NCBI RefSeq assembly: GCF_016919175.1
Contig: NZ_JAFFPU010000035.1
Location: 1-64,000, forward strand
Source: Leptospira ainlahdjerensis
GTDB lineage: Bacteria; Spirochaetota; Leptospiria; Leptospirales; Leptospiraceae
DNA length: 64,000 bases
Reading direction: 5' to 3'
Below are positions 47,862 to 61,186 of the stretch, piece by piece (within the stretch, counting starts at the first letter, position 1; each line of letters begins with the position of its first letter). Under the pieces are notes generated by a model. The model did no database searches. It saw nothing but the letters and a program-made list of their open reading frames with translations, and was not told the origin of the DNA. Position numbers and translations under genes: made by a program.

Positions 47862-49757
47862 TTGAAAACTGAATCTAAATATTTATACGATTTACTGGAA
47901 AGTACGGCCCAACGTTTTCCGAATAAAGAAACTTTTTGTAAAAGAACTCCAAACGGAATTCAAGGAAGAAGTTTTTCCATTCTCAAAAATCAAGTCGATG
48001 AATTGACGGCCGGTCTTATCGCAGAAGGTATAACGAAGGAAGATAAGATCGTCTATCTTTGCGATTCAAGCGTGAACTGGTTTGTTGCGGATCTAGCGAT
48101 CATCAGCTCCGGCGCGGTTTGTGTTCCGAGAGGAACGGATGTCGTTGACGAAGATATTCTCTATATCGTAAATCATTCCGAAAGCAGATATGCCTTGGTT
48201 CAGAAGGATAAAGACAAAGCTCGACTGATACAACTCGCTTCTCAAATTCCAGGAATCAAAAAGGTTTTTGTTTTAGAGGATGATAACGGAGAACTGAAGT
48301 CCGGATCCGATAGTGTTTTGAGTTTGATTCAATCCGGAAGAGATTATCTGAAAAGTCATCCGAATGCGATCCGCGATCGTTTGAAGGAAAAGTCTCCCGA
48401 TGAACTTGCAACCCTGATTTACACCTCCGGAACTACAGGGGCGCCCAAAGGTGTGATGCTCAATCAGACCGGTTGGATTTCAGCGATTGAAAAAGTTGTC
48501 CGATTTGCTGGGCTGACTTCAGAGGATTCGGGCGTAAGTTTGCTTCCTCCTTGGCACGCTTTCGAACGTGCGATCGAATATTGTACCGTAGCGCTCGGTG
48601 TTACATTCTTAATTTCTAATATTACGTCTTTGAAGGAAGACCTCCGGGATTTCCGTCCGACTTTATTCCCATCCGTTCCTAGAATTTGGGAATCCCTTTA
48701 CAACGGAATTATGGCGAAGGTTTCCAAAGAATCCCCTTTGAAAAGAGCTTTGTTTCACTTCTTCTTAAAAGTTGGAATGATCTGGTCGCTTAACAAATCG
48801 ATCCTTTTCGGATACGACTTCCAAATCGAAAGACCGAAGTTTTTTAGCGATATAACGAGAAGGCTCGTTGCCTTTTTCAAACTCACGTTTTTGTCTCCGC
48901 TCAAACTTTTCGCCATTGTCATCTTTTCCTCCGTTCATAAGGCGTTGGGAGGAAGGTTGCGGGTCTCCGTATCGGCGGGGAGCGCTCTTCCAAGCGTCGT
49001 CGATAAATTCTTATCCGCGATAGGTCTGATCGTACTCGAAGGTTATGGAATGACGGAAACTTCCGCCGTTACCTCGATCCGGAATCCGAAAAAACCGTCC
49101 TCGGGCACGGTCGGTATTCCCGTCGAAGGTTATGAGTATCGATTGAAGGACGAATCCGGAAATCCGATTCCAAAAGGAAGTGTGAAAAAGGGGACTCTCT
49201 GGCTCAAGTCCAAGCAGATTCTTATGGGATATTACAAACGTCCCGAACTCAACGAAGTCGTTTTCGACAAAGACGGTTTTTTCGATACGGGCGACATCAT
49301 GCGCGTGAATTATCGCGGAGAATTATCTTTTGCCGGAAGAGCGAAAGATACGATCGTGCTTGCGGGAGGAGAGAACATAGAGCCGGTTCCCATCGAAGAT
49401 CAACTTCTCAATTCTCCATTTATCAATCAGGTCATGGTGACCGGCCATGAAAACAAACATCTTGTTGTTTTAATTGTGCCTGATTTTGATAGAATGAAAA
49501 CCGAGATAGAAGGGATTCCGGAAGATCCTACTCAGTGGAATCAGAATTCGAAGGTCCGAGAAGTTTTTAAGAAAGAAATTTCAACGAGAATTTCTCGCAA
49601 AAGCGGATTTAAAGCTTTCGAATTGATTCCACAAAACGCTTTTTACGTGGTTCCTCGACCTTTTGATCCGGACAAAGAAATGACTCGAACCTTAAAAATG
49701 AAACGAAATGAAATATTAGAGAATTTTAAAAAAGAAATATTGGAGTTAACTAAGTAA
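47862..49757 (+). CDS. Long-chain acyl-CoA synthetase (AMP-binding)
   Basis: A 631-residue AMP-forming synthetase that activates a fatty acid to its CoA thioester. The P-loop-like motif is LIYTSGTTGAPKGVML. Core motifs A5 and A8 are EGYGMTETSAV and GFFDTGDIMRV, followed by LKMKRNEIL. The TTG at 47862 is preferred because GGGG ends seven bases before it. An ATG at 47856 would leave only one base and a TTG at 47847 none. First gene of a four-gene operon. The hydrophobic middle (LSPLKLFAIVIFSSVHKAL) may give membrane association. Confidence 0.9.
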   Translation: MKTESKYLYDLLESTAQRFPNKETFCKRTPNGIQGRSFSILKNQVDELTAGLIAEGITKEDKIVYLCDSSVNWFVADLAIISSGAVCVPRGTDVVDEDILYIVNHSESRYALVQKDKDKARLIQLASQIPGIKKVFVLEDDNGELKSGSDSVLSLIQSGRDYLKSHPNAIRDRLKEKSPDELATLIYTSGTTGAPKGVMLNQTGWISAIEKVVRFAGLTSEDSGVSLLPPWHAFERAIEYCTVALGVTFLISNITSLKEDLRDFRPTLFPSVPRIWESLYNGIMAKVSKESPLKRALFHFFLKVGMIWSLNKSILFGYDFQIERPKFFSDITRRLVAFFKLTFLSPLKLFAIVIFSSVHKALGGRLRVSVSAGSALPSVVDKFLSAIGLIVLEGYGMTETSAVTSIRNPKKPSSGTVGIPVEGYEYRLKDESGNPIPKGSVKKGTLWLKSKQILMGYYKRPELNEVVFDKDGFFDTGDIMRVNYRGELSFAGRAKDTIVLAGGENIEPVPIEDQLLNSPFINQVMVTGHENKHLVVLIVPDFDRMKTEIEGIPEDPTQWNQNSKVREVFKKEISTRISRKSGFKAFELIPQNAFYVVPRPFDPDKEMTRTLKMKRNEILENFKKEILELTK

Positions 49758-49758
49758 C

Positions 49759-51384
49759 ATGTTGTTTTTAAACCCTTATTTAGAAAGTGAAGATAGAGAT
49801 TTTTATATTACTGTAAAGGAATTTGCAAAAGAAAGAGCGCTTCCTACCGTGGAACAGAGAGACGAAGATTGCACTTGGGATAGCGAACTCTGGAAAGAAA
49901 TGGGAAGTATGGGTTTGCTCGGAATTCCTCTTCCGGAACAATACGGAGGACAAGGAGGAACTTGTTTCCAGTGTTGTTTGGCGCAAGAAGCGTTTAACGC
50001 TGGTTCGCTGGACTCGGGCTTCGGTCTTTCTTGGGGCGCTCATATGATCATCGGCACCCTCCCGATTCTTTTTCAAGGAACGGACGCTCAGAAAGATAAG
50101 TATTTGCCGAAACTTGCCTCCGGTGAATGGATAGCCGGTCTTGGTTTGACGGAACCCGATTCGGGATCCGATGCGGCGGGTATGAGAACGTTCGCGGAAA
50201 AAACGCAAGGCGGCTTTATTCTTAACGGAAGCAAGATGTATATAACGAACGGTCCAATTGGTCAAGTGTTCATCGTAATGGCACGAACTACGAAATCTCG
50301 TGGGCCGATGGGCGTTTCTGCATTTATCGTAGAATCCAATTGGAAAGGATTTCGAGTTTCCAAAGTTTTAAAAAAATTAGGGCATAACACTTCCACGACT
50401 GCGGAACTTTCCTTCGAAGACATGTTCGTTCCCGAAGAGAATTTACTCGGTCCTCTTAATTCCGGTTTTTTAAGAATCGGAAAGGCCACCTTAGAGTGGG
50501 AACGAACCGTTCTTCTCGCGGCCTTGATGGGCGGAATGGAATATTCGATCGAGAGTTGTTTACAATACGCTTGGAATCGTCATCAGTTCGGTAAGCCGAT
50601 CCTTTCCTTTTTTGCGATGAAAGAAAAAATCGCAAGGACTTGGGCATATCTCTGTGCGGCGAGAAGAGTGATTTACTTTGTTGCCAGAAAAAAAGATTCC
50701 GAACCCGATGTAAGTCTTCCTATGGAAAGCTCGATCGTAAAAGTTTACGCTTCCGAAGTTTGCGAAGAGGTCGCATCGGATGCGGTTCAAATTTTCGGCG
50801 GAATGGGGTATATGAGAGAAGTTCCTGTAAGCCGACTTTACAGAGACGTCAAACTTGGCACCATCGGTGGCGGCACCTCGGAAGTTCAAAGAAGTATCAT
50901 TTCGGCAAGTTACGGCGGTTATGATAAATTTAAGAATATCATTGAAAGCGCAGTTTCCGAAAAAACAAGAATCGCTTCCGAGAAAAAAACAAAGGACACT
51001 CCTGTTGCAGATTTGATTGAGAAGCTGGATAAACTCGTTCAGGTAGTGGGTGAGAATCCGGAAAGAAAAAAAAGGCAACCTTTTGAATTCGGCTTCGCGG
51101 ATCTTCTGACCCTCACGACCATTCTTAAATTGAGCGTCTGGGATTTGATGAACGATAGCAATCACTATAAGGTTGCGGATAAAGAAAGAGATATTCAAAT
51201 TCTTGCATATTATTTGACGGCTCGTTACATCCGAGGAATTGGTTATCTCAAAGAATTGGATGAACAAGGCGTAGCGGATCTTTTAAAAACATTCGGAAAG
51301 TTGACCGTTCCCGAAAAAGAAATCGAACATTGTATCGAATTCTTAAAAGAGGGAATCCTCGGCGCAACTGCGGTTTCCGCATAA
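49759..51384 (+). CDS. Acyl-CoA dehydrogenase with C-terminal extension
   Basis: A 541-residue FAD enzyme. The flavin region is GLGLTEPDSGSDAAGMRTFA and the substrate-binding helix has HNTSTTAELSFEDMFVP. At the MCAD catalytic site the loop reads TIGGGTSEVQRS, with Gly in place of Glu. ATLEWERTVLLAALMGG carries Glu in the region where isovaleryl- and long-chain dehydrogenases keep theirs, so it is probably active by that alternative. About 145 residues follow the usual end. It begins one base after the synthetase stop. Confidence 0.85.
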   Translation: MLFLNPYLESEDRDFYITVKEFAKERALPTVEQRDEDCTWDSELWKEMGSMGLLGIPLPEQYGGQGGTCFQCCLAQEAFNAGSLDSGFGLSWGAHMIIGTLPILFQGTDAQKDKYLPKLASGEWIAGLGLTEPDSGSDAAGMRTFAEKTQGGFILNGSKMYITNGPIGQVFIVMARTTKSRGPMGVSAFIVESNWKGFRVSKVLKKLGHNTSTTAELSFEDMFVPEENLLGPLNSGFLRIGKATLEWERTVLLAALMGGMEYSIESCLQYAWNRHQFGKPILSFFAMKEKIARTWAYLCAARRVIYFVARKKDSEPDVSLPMESSIVKVYASEVCEEVASDAVQIFGGMGYMREVPVSRLYRDVKLGTIGGGTSEVQRSIISASYGGYDKFKNIIESAVSEKTRIASEKKTKDTPVADLIEKLDKLVQVVGENPERKKRQPFEFGFADLLTLTTILKLSVWDLMNDSNHYKVADKERDIQILAYYLTARYIRGIGYLKELDEQGVADLLKTFGKLTVPEKEIEHCIEFLKEGILGATAVSA

Positions 51385-51401
51385 ATAACGGAGAATTCTG
51401 A

Positions 51402-51833
51402 ATGTATCAAAAAGGGAAATCCTACGAAGAAATCCAAGTCGGAGATAAGGCTAGTTTTTCGAAAACGATCACGGAAACTGATATCTATCTTTTTGCGGGC
51501 ATCAGCGGCGACTTTAATCCGCTTCACGTGGACGAAGAATATGCAAAAACTACGATGTTCGGAACCAGAATCGCACACGGAGGGCTGGCAGCTTCTTTAC
51601 TCGCTCCCGTTTTAGGCATGAAACTTCCGGGATTAGGAACCGTCGCATTGGAGACAGTAACAAAGTTTCGAAAGCCGGTTTATCCGGGTGATACGGTTAC
51701 TTGTACGGTGGAAGTAAAATCAAAAGTCGAAAGACTAAAAATGGTGGAGATGAAAATTCTCTGGACCAACCAAAAAGGGGAAACGATTGGAAAAGGAGAA
51801 TGTAAGGTTCTTCCGCCCGAATCGAATTCTTAA
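51402..51833 (+). CDS. MaoC-like (R)-specific enoyl-CoA hydratase
   Basis: A 143-residue hot-dog fold protein. The MaoC active-site motif DxNPxH is present as ISGDFNPLHVDEEYAK, followed by RIAHGGLAASLLAPVLGMKL. It adds water to trans-2-enoyl-CoA to give the (R)-3-hydroxyacyl-CoA. It is 17 nt after the dehydrogenase gene and should act on that enzyme's product. Confidence 0.92.
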   Translation: MYQKGKSYEEIQVGDKASFSKTITETDIYLFAGISGDFNPLHVDEEYAKTTMFGTRIAHGGLAASLLAPVLGMKLPGLGTVALETVTKFRKPVYPGDTVTCTVEVKSKVERLKMVEMKILWTNQKGETIGKGECKVLPPESNS

Positions 51834-51872
51834 TCTTAGAATGATTGAAAACAAATCCAAAAAGGCAAATTC

Positions 51873-53396
51873 ATGAATCCTGTTTTGTTAGGTATTAGCG
51901 ATTCGATCGCAGGCGATTTTTCGGAAGAATATAAAGATTGGTCCGGTGAAAAGAAAGTATTAGAACATTATAAAAAATCAATATCCGATCTTCTTCAATT
52001 TTTAGAGATGAAACCGGAGATTCTTCAGAGTAATTTAACGGATTTTGTAAGCATCGAACCTGCGTCTTTGGGAAAGTCCGGTTACGGACATAGCGTTCGA
52101 ATCGCCAACGAACTTGGTTACACCGGTTTTCGTTCCCATTTGATCGATTTGGGTGGAGCGAGCGTAACGGGTGCCATCGGACAGGCAAGGATGATTCTTC
52201 AATCCGATCCGGAAGCGGTGGTTCTGGTCGCGGCCGCGGACATACCTAAATCGGCCTTCAAACAAGTTTCCGATTTGAAACGATTGAACGAAACCGTTTG
52301 TCATCCGATCTTCGAACTCAACTATGGCGCGACATTAATCGCAATGTACGGACTTCTTATGAAAAGAATGATGTTCGAACACGGCATCGTTCAAAGAGAT
52401 CTGGAAGAGATCACCAGAAAATTCCGATCCAATGCTATCTCCAATCAAAGAGCGAGCGTTTATCAACAAGAGATTACCGAAAAACAAATCTCTCGTACGA
52501 TTGCCGATCCGTATTCCACTCCTATGATCGCGATCGTAACCGATCATGGCTTTGCAACTTTACTCATGTCCGAAAAAAAAGCGAAGAAACTCCAAACACA
52601 AGGAAAGCTAAAAAAAGATTTGGATCCGATGTATCTCATCGGTGCAGGTCACGCGGCGCATTCCGAATATTTTATGCTCAAAGGCGACTTCACGACACCG
52701 GCGGGATTGGCCGGTGAAATCGCTTTCGCATCCGCCGGAATTCAAAGAGAAGATATCGATTACGCTTGGATCTATGATTGTTTTACAGGAATGGTTATTC
52801 TTCAGTCCTCCGAGTATTTTGGATTATCGAAGAAGGAAGTTGCAGAAACTCTAAAGAACGGGGAGTTGCAACTGAAGAATGGTAAAAAGATTAAGATCAA
52901 TGAAATGGGCGGAATTTTAAATTATCAAGCTGCTATGTCTATGTCTGCGGCAACAGGACTCATTGATCTCGCGGCTCACTATGGATTGTATTCTCGAGAA
53001 GTTCCCAATATCAAAGTGACACGACCTGAAAAATCCCTCTTGGGTGGAAACGGAGGCGTGGATAGTATCAATTCTGTCGCGATCTTTTCTTCGAAACCTT
53101 CTAAACTGAAGGCAAAGTCAGTAAAACGTCCTAAACTTTTTTTAAATCAAAATGGCGCGAAAGAGAACGAGATAGGGACGGTTTTTTCTTCCACAACGGT
53201 CAACTTGAATCCCGGCTCCTTTACGAAAGCGCCTTATTCTTTGGCGATTGTAAAAATGAAATCGGGCAGATATGTGATGGTAAACGCATATAATAAGAAT
53301 GGAGAACTCTTAAAAACGGATCAAACTCTGGAAATCGATCGTTCGAAATTAAAAATTGTAAATGAAAACGGCTTTTTAAAAGGAATTTTATCTTGA
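51873..53396 (+). CDS. Thiolase-like protein lacking the usual catalytic cysteine
   Basis: A 507-residue thiolase-superfamily protein. The nucleophile loop that normally contains Cys reads LGGASVTGAIG, with no cysteine. The later active-site features are partly kept (NEMGGILNYQAA, then LLGGNGGVDSIN). SCPx- and OleA-like homologues show similar losses. The C-terminal 95 residues, from LNPGSFTKAPYSLAIVKMKS, resemble a DUF35/OB-like extension. It is the last gene of the lipid operon. It may act as a non-decarboxylating or scaffold partner, not as a true thiolase. Confidence 0.75.
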   Translation: MNPVLLGISDSIAGDFSEEYKDWSGEKKVLEHYKKSISDLLQFLEMKPEILQSNLTDFVSIEPASLGKSGYGHSVRIANELGYTGFRSHLIDLGGASVTGAIGQARMILQSDPEAVVLVAAADIPKSAFKQVSDLKRLNETVCHPIFELNYGATLIAMYGLLMKRMMFEHGIVQRDLEEITRKFRSNAISNQRASVYQQEITEKQISRTIADPYSTPMIAIVTDHGFATLLMSEKKAKKLQTQGKLKKDLDPMYLIGAGHAAHSEYFMLKGDFTTPAGLAGEIAFASAGIQREDIDYAWIYDCFTGMVILQSSEYFGLSKKEVAETLKNGELQLKNGKKIKINEMGGILNYQAAMSMSAATGLIDLAAHYGLYSREVPNIKVTRPEKSLLGGNGGVDSINSVAIFSSKPSKLKAKSVKRPKLFLNQNGAKENEIGTVFSSTTVNLNPGSFTKAPYSLAIVKMKSGRYVMVNAYNKNGELLKTDQTLEIDRSKLKIVNENGFLKGILS

Positions 53397-53631
53397 ATTG
53401 AAAGAAATTTTCAAGATCATAAGTCAGTATATTTTCCAAGAATCTGCAAAGAAAAAACAGTCAAAAGGGTATTGTCCTTTGCGGATATCGAAAACGAAAA
53501 GCTAATTCTAAATTCAAATGCAATTGTGGAACTTTATTATTCAGATTTCCGGACTGGTTACTTTTTAGCATTCTTCAGATATATACTCGCTAATTCGAAC
53601 CAAGGATGGATGGGAGAAGGTTCTCTCAGGA

Positions 53632-53946
53632 ATGGATCGAACTATGCATATTAAGGCTGAGAATATTCAGACAGGCCAGATTCGAATCTTTAACGGCTCG
53701 GATTTGATCTTAATTCCGGATTCTTCCAATGAACAAAGCGGAACCATGTTCCTTCATGGAAGAAAGGTCGAGAATTGTCTGAATCTCCGAAAATATTCAA
53801 CATTCTTCGTCGTTTCCGATTCTGTCTCTAAAACCGGGTTTCCGGATAAGATCAAATTGCAGGAATTCGGTCCCGACGGCTCCGTGATCGAAATTTCGGA
53901 AAGCAAAATGGACTGTTATCGCGTAATGGGAATATTTTTGGAATAA
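53632..53946 (+). CDS. Small hypothetical protein
   Basis: Up to 104 residues. The start may be ATG 53632 or ATG 53644 (MHIKAENIQTGQIRIFNGSD). AGGA lies next to the first and eleven bases from the second. The sequence is beta-rich (TFFVVSDSVSKTGF and GSVIEISESKMDCYRV) with no recognised family and no signal peptide. Confidence 0.55.
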   Translation: MDRTMHIKAENIQTGQIRIFNGSDLILIPDSSNEQSGTMFLHGRKVENCLNLRKYSTFFVVSDSVSKTGFPDKIKLQEFGPDGSVIEISESKMDCYRVMGIFLE

Positions 53947-54023
53947 GATTCACTTTCTGCTGGATTCGATCCAACATATAAATAGAATCCGTATCCACCA
54001 TTCTTTTCCGAGGGGAATTCATC

Positions 54024-54254
54024 ATGGTCCAAAAGAAAAAGACCAAAATCCAAAAAGCGGCTCCGAAAAAAAAACGAGCTCCTCTATCTTCCTCCGTAAA
54101 AAAAAACGATATCCGTCTTTCGGATATGGTAGATCTCGCCGCCGAGGAATTTGTGAAGACGATTGAAATTATGGCAAAGCTATCGTCCGGCAATCGGACA
54201 AAATTGAAAAATTCAATCAAGTCTGCGGCGAAACGGATTCTTCAAGGAAACTAA
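54024..54254 (+). CDS. Small basic hypothetical protein
   Basis: A 76-residue protein whose first 30 residues are Lys-rich (MVQKKKTKIQKAAPKKKRAP). The rest is a more ordered helix pair (MVDLAAEEFVKTIEIMAKLS). GAGGGG lies eight bases upstream of the ATG. The basic tail suggests nucleic-acid binding. The family is not recognised. Confidence 0.65.
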   Translation: MVQKKKTKIQKAAPKKKRAPLSSSVKKNDIRLSDMVDLAAEEFVKTIEIMAKLSSGNRTKLKNSIKSAAKRILQGN

Positions 54255-54661
<407 letters not shown>

Positions 54662-54677
54662 TTTTTGAGTAATTTTG

Positions 54678-54711
54678 AACCGGGAATGTGTTTGTGCTCC
54701 CGGTTTTTCAT
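54678..54711 (+). terminator. Terminator after the small membrane peptide
   Basis: AACCGGGA pairs with TCCCGGTT across a 12-nt loop, followed by TTTTTCATTTTTTC. Confidence 0.65.
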
Positions 54712-54814
54712 TTTTTCAACCCGCCCTTTTTCCGAGTCTCCTTGTAGAACCGCTTCTTTAGAGAGTTGAAACATTCTTATTCCGCTAGAACCTTGTCCAA
54801 AGACCGAGGAAAGC

Positions 54815-55069
54815 ATGTATAAGAAACCAATGACTCCGACCCGAGCCGTAGAAACTTTTATCCGCTCTAAAAAGAACCAGGAACCGATCTCAGACGAAGT
54901 CGTGATGGTCTTGGATTCTTTTAAAACCTGGAATGAAATCGAACTCACCGGACTTCTCAACGCTTCCTTTTATCAGCCGGAAGTTTTAAACGAATATCGA
55001 TCCGAGGCCGCAATCCAAATTCTCCTCGAAAAATTTAAAAAAAGAATCGTGGATATCCCCATTCAATGA
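54815..55069 (+). CDS. Small hypothetical protein upstream of the inserted element
   Basis: An 84-residue protein (MYKKPMTPTRAVETFIRSKK at the start, RIVDIPIQ at the end). GAGGA stands a few bases before the ATG. It is helical and charged, with no recognised family. Its stop TGA lies within ATTCAATGAATC, a 12-bp sequence that occurs again around the start of the next gene, on the far side of the MITE-like element. Confidence 0.65.
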   Translation: MYKKPMTPTRAVETFIRSKKNQEPISDEVVMVLDSFKTWNEIELTGLLNASFYQPEVLNEYRSEAAIQILLEKFKKRIVDIPIQ

Positions 55070-55330
55070 ATCCATATCCTTACCTACAAGTCGAGAGGAA
55101 CTGCAACGAGAATCGTTTTACTAGAAGGGGTTTTGTAGGAGTTCCTACGAGGGGATTTGTGCTTGCAAAATTATGATTCTGTGATAGAGGAAAATCTCCG
55201 GAATTTTTCCACCACCCGCCCCTCCACCCTAAATCAGGGTGGAGCGCGCGACTTTTACAGAAGCCTTGTCGTAGTTCCGACAAGTTTTTCTTAAGATTCA
55301 CAACTTGTAGATAAGGTTATTCAATGAATC
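55061..55330. repeat. 12-bp direct repeat flanking the MITE-like element
   Basis: ATTCAATGAATC occurs at 55061-55072 and 55319-55330. The left copy contains the stop of the upstream gene and the right copy contains the start of the SUFU-domain gene. This has the form of a target-site duplication. Confidence 0.65.
55073..55318. mobile_element. MITE-like non-coding element
   Basis: About 246 bp without a gene. The ends are inverted: CCTTACCTACAAGT (55078-55091) against ACTTGTAGATAAGG (55303-55316), 13 of 14 matching. Inside are palindrome GTAGGAGTTCCTAC near 55137, the hairpin CTCCACCCT/AGGGTGGAG (55222-55230, 55236-55244) and CTTGTCG/CGACAAG (55265-55271, 55278-55284). A 12-bp direct repeat flanks it. 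No transposase is encoded, so it would have moved in trans. Related elements may occur elsewhere in the genome. Confidence 0.65.
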
Positions 55331-56457
55331 AGACGATGGAACCAAAAGTTATTTATCAAGAGGCCAATCCTTACGGAACCTTCACGGCGTTTTTAGAAGA
55401 CGACGGAAGAACGGTTTATCTTTATCTTCAAGGAGAACAAAATCCCGAATTTGGAATCAAGTCGGTCTGGGTCTGCAATCGGGTCGAAGCTCCGGAGATC
55501 AGAAATCGAGAAGATCTTTCGGACGGATTCGCGCCTCTTCTTCTGAAAACGGAAGTACTCGAGTCTAGACCGCACGCTGCTTTGGAAGAGAAAGATATTT
55601 ACTTTATCTGGACGGAAGAAGGCGACGGGGTCGCTCTATTTTACAAGGAGACGTTATACGCCTTTCTTCCTCCCTGGTCCGGAATCAAAGGATTTCACGG
55701 TTATTCGATTCATGCAAAAGTGGATTCTTTAACCGCTTATCCTCTGGGGAATTCTGAGTTCGGTGTAATTCCCGATCGGGTCCAAGCGTCTCGTAATTTT
55801 TGGGAAGCACGTTCCAAACAAGGGGCCTGGAAAGAAATTCAAGAGAAACGTCTTCACTTTTTAGAATCAAAACTCGGCAAACACGACAAATATTGGTCGG
55901 CGGATGGTGGAAAGTATCCTCAACTCGGGATCGTTCGTTTTCGTTCACCCAAAAATCCTGACCTATGGATTTATTCTACGATCGGAATGAGCGCTCAGAA
56001 TATGCCCTCCGTGGAGCTTTTTCACAAGGATTACGAGGACTATGCACGTATAGAGCTGGTATTAGCCGTTAAAATCGGTTCTGAAGGTTTAGAAAGATCG
56101 GAATCGTGGGTTCCGCATCTCATCGGCGAGCTCATTCGTTTTCCATGGAATATGGCGAAATGGTTCGGTAACGGTCATACGATTTCCATGTCTCGTAAAG
56201 ATCCGGAAGCGTTGTATCTCAATTTCACTTCGATTCTATTTCGAGATCTGGAAACATTTTCTTCCGATGCGGAAGCACCCGATTTAACCGGTTTGATTTC
56301 CGAAAATGGAAGGCAGATTCGATTCTTATCCTTGATACCGGTTGCGGAAGAAGAAAAAGAATACGCTCAGAAAGACGGAATTCAATCTTTCAATCAAACC
56401 TGGGATGAAAAAAAATTTCCTTGGTTTCACGACGCGGAAAGGCAATCACTCATCTAA
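55324..56457 (+). CDS. SUFU-domain protein
   Basis: A 377-residue protein. Residues about 230-370 match the Suppressor of Fused domain: RIELVLAVKIGSEGLERSES, WVPHLIGELIRFPWNMAKWF, GNGHTISMSR, then ENGRQIRFLSLIPVAEEEKE. The first 230 residues hold a separate beta-rich region (YGTFTAFLEDDGRTVYLYLQ). In bacteria SUFU domains often occur in toxin-immunity and unassigned proteins, so no role is claimed. AAGG from the element end lies seven bases before the ATG and serves as ribosome site. Confidence 0.75.
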   Translation: MNQTMEPKVIYQEANPYGTFTAFLEDDGRTVYLYLQGEQNPEFGIKSVWVCNRVEAPEIRNREDLSDGFAPLLLKTEVLESRPHAALEEKDIYFIWTEEGDGVALFYKETLYAFLPPWSGIKGFHGYSIHAKVDSLTAYPLGNSEFGVIPDRVQASRNFWEARSKQGAWKEIQEKRLHFLESKLGKHDKYWSADGGKYPQLGIVRFRSPKNPDLWIYSTIGMSAQNMPSVELFHKDYEDYARIELVLAVKIGSEGLERSESWVPHLIGELIRFPWNMAKWFGNGHTISMSRKDPEALYLNFTSILFRDLETFSSDAEAPDLTGLISENGRQIRFLSLIPVAEEEKEYAQKDGIQSFNQTWDEKKFPWFHDAERQSLI

Positions 56458-56458
56458 A

Positions 56459-57154
<696 letters not shown>

Positions 57155-57211
57155 GCTGTTTTCAGCTCGAACGACGATCTAAAACGATCAATTTTGATGT
57201 GTATAAAAGAA

Positions 57212-57237
57212 AAAACCCGCTTCGAAAAGCGGGTTTT
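57212..57237. terminator. Bidirectional terminator
   Basis: AAAACCCGCTT pairs exactly with AAGCGGGTTTT around CGAA, giving T-runs on both strands. It ends the SUFU operon and the opposing histone-like gene. Confidence 0.9.
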
Positions 57238-57281
57238 AAAGTTTCATCCCTTCTTAGAATGAAAGTGTGCTGCGAGATTAC

Positions 57282-57398
<117 letters not shown>

Positions 57399-57532
57399 AT
57401 CAGTTCTGAATTTTGTTCAGTTCTAAATGCCGTGATTAGGGACATAATTAATCGATCAAGATAAAAATGTAAAGTGTTTTAATAAAATTTTACAATTTTT
57501 TTTAAAATTTATTTCTTATCATCATTTTTGAT

Positions 57533-59901
<2,369 letters not shown>

Positions 59902-59905
<4 letters not shown>

Positions 59906-61186
59906 GTCGGAAACCTCAGATCGTAGAAAGAAATCATCGGTCGATTTTTCCAAGTTAGAATCAAGGGATCGTTTCCGATTTCCTCTTCGATTTCCCAACC
60001 GATCGACAAAAGGTTCTTACCAAAATTAGAATTCCTATGCACTTTGAAATTTTTTCCCGAACTTCTGAGAGAAATCGTACTTTCGGTTCTTCGAATCAGT
60101 CCGACTAAAAGATCATATTCTTCGTTCCAGGTAATTTCCTTTAAGTAGGATTCCACGAGATTCTTTATGTAATTCAAACTTTGAACGGATTTCGAAGTCC
60201 TTGCCGAATAAAGAATTCCTAATATGTAGCAAAGAACCAAAACTGAAACTTGATTTGTAACCCCTAATTTTAAAATTACAAAATACGTTTCTTCCCCATC
60301 CGCGTTTAAGAATTCGACGAGTTCTCCCGGTTCTCTGGAAAGAATTTCGGTTCGAATGTTTCCGATCATCGGAGGTTCGCCGGCTTCTAAGAATTTTCTG
60401 ATCTTACCTGCGGTTTCCAATTCTTTTCTATACTTCTTATTTTCGGCGACTTGAGAAGAAAGAATATGATTGTGTACCGCGATTCCGCATTTTCCGGAAA
60501 GAAAACTTAGATCTTGGCGAACCGAGTCTTTTGGAATATTGGAAACTGCAAGAAAACCGAAAAGTGTCTCCCTATAAACGAACGGAAGGATGAAGTTCGC
60601 CCTTAGACTTACAAAGTCTTCGTTGATTTCGTGATTCTGATCCGGTTCCCCGATCATCGCTCCGTTCTTCTTATTTAAAATATACTTTAAAAGCTTGGCT
60701 TCCGGATTGATTCCGTCGTGGGTGATCACTTTTCTTTGTTTCTTTTTTGCGTACGTGTAAAGTTCGAAGGTTTTGAGATCGTTGTTGAGCAAGGCAAGTT
60801 TGCCGTAGTTGCTTTCCGTTAAACGGACTAAATCGGGGAATACGTTTTTGATCAATCCGTCGTGATCGAATCTTCTGTAAGCCATTCTGGAAGAACGAGG
60901 ATCGTCGCTCAGATATTCCGAAATCAGAATTGATTTGAGTTTACCGCTGAGCTTTTCCTGAAGAGGGAATATAACAAAAACTGCAAATAGGAGCGTTGAT
61001 AGAAAACTTACCTCCATATAATACTCGATCGCCGTGGGGATCACCGAAAGAATAAAAAAGTAGAGGCCGAGCGCGATAAGAATGGAGATTCCTTTTGCGA
61101 ATAGGTTTATGATCCCGGAAATTAGATAGTAATCCGTTACAAGATAACGAAAGGCTTCTTTAAATCCGGGTTGGTTATTATCGTTA

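Noticed and set aside
53472..53654. 60-residue plus-strand frame
   Set aside because: The TTG start has only two bases after AAGGG, the sequence looks random, and the next gene overlaps its end.
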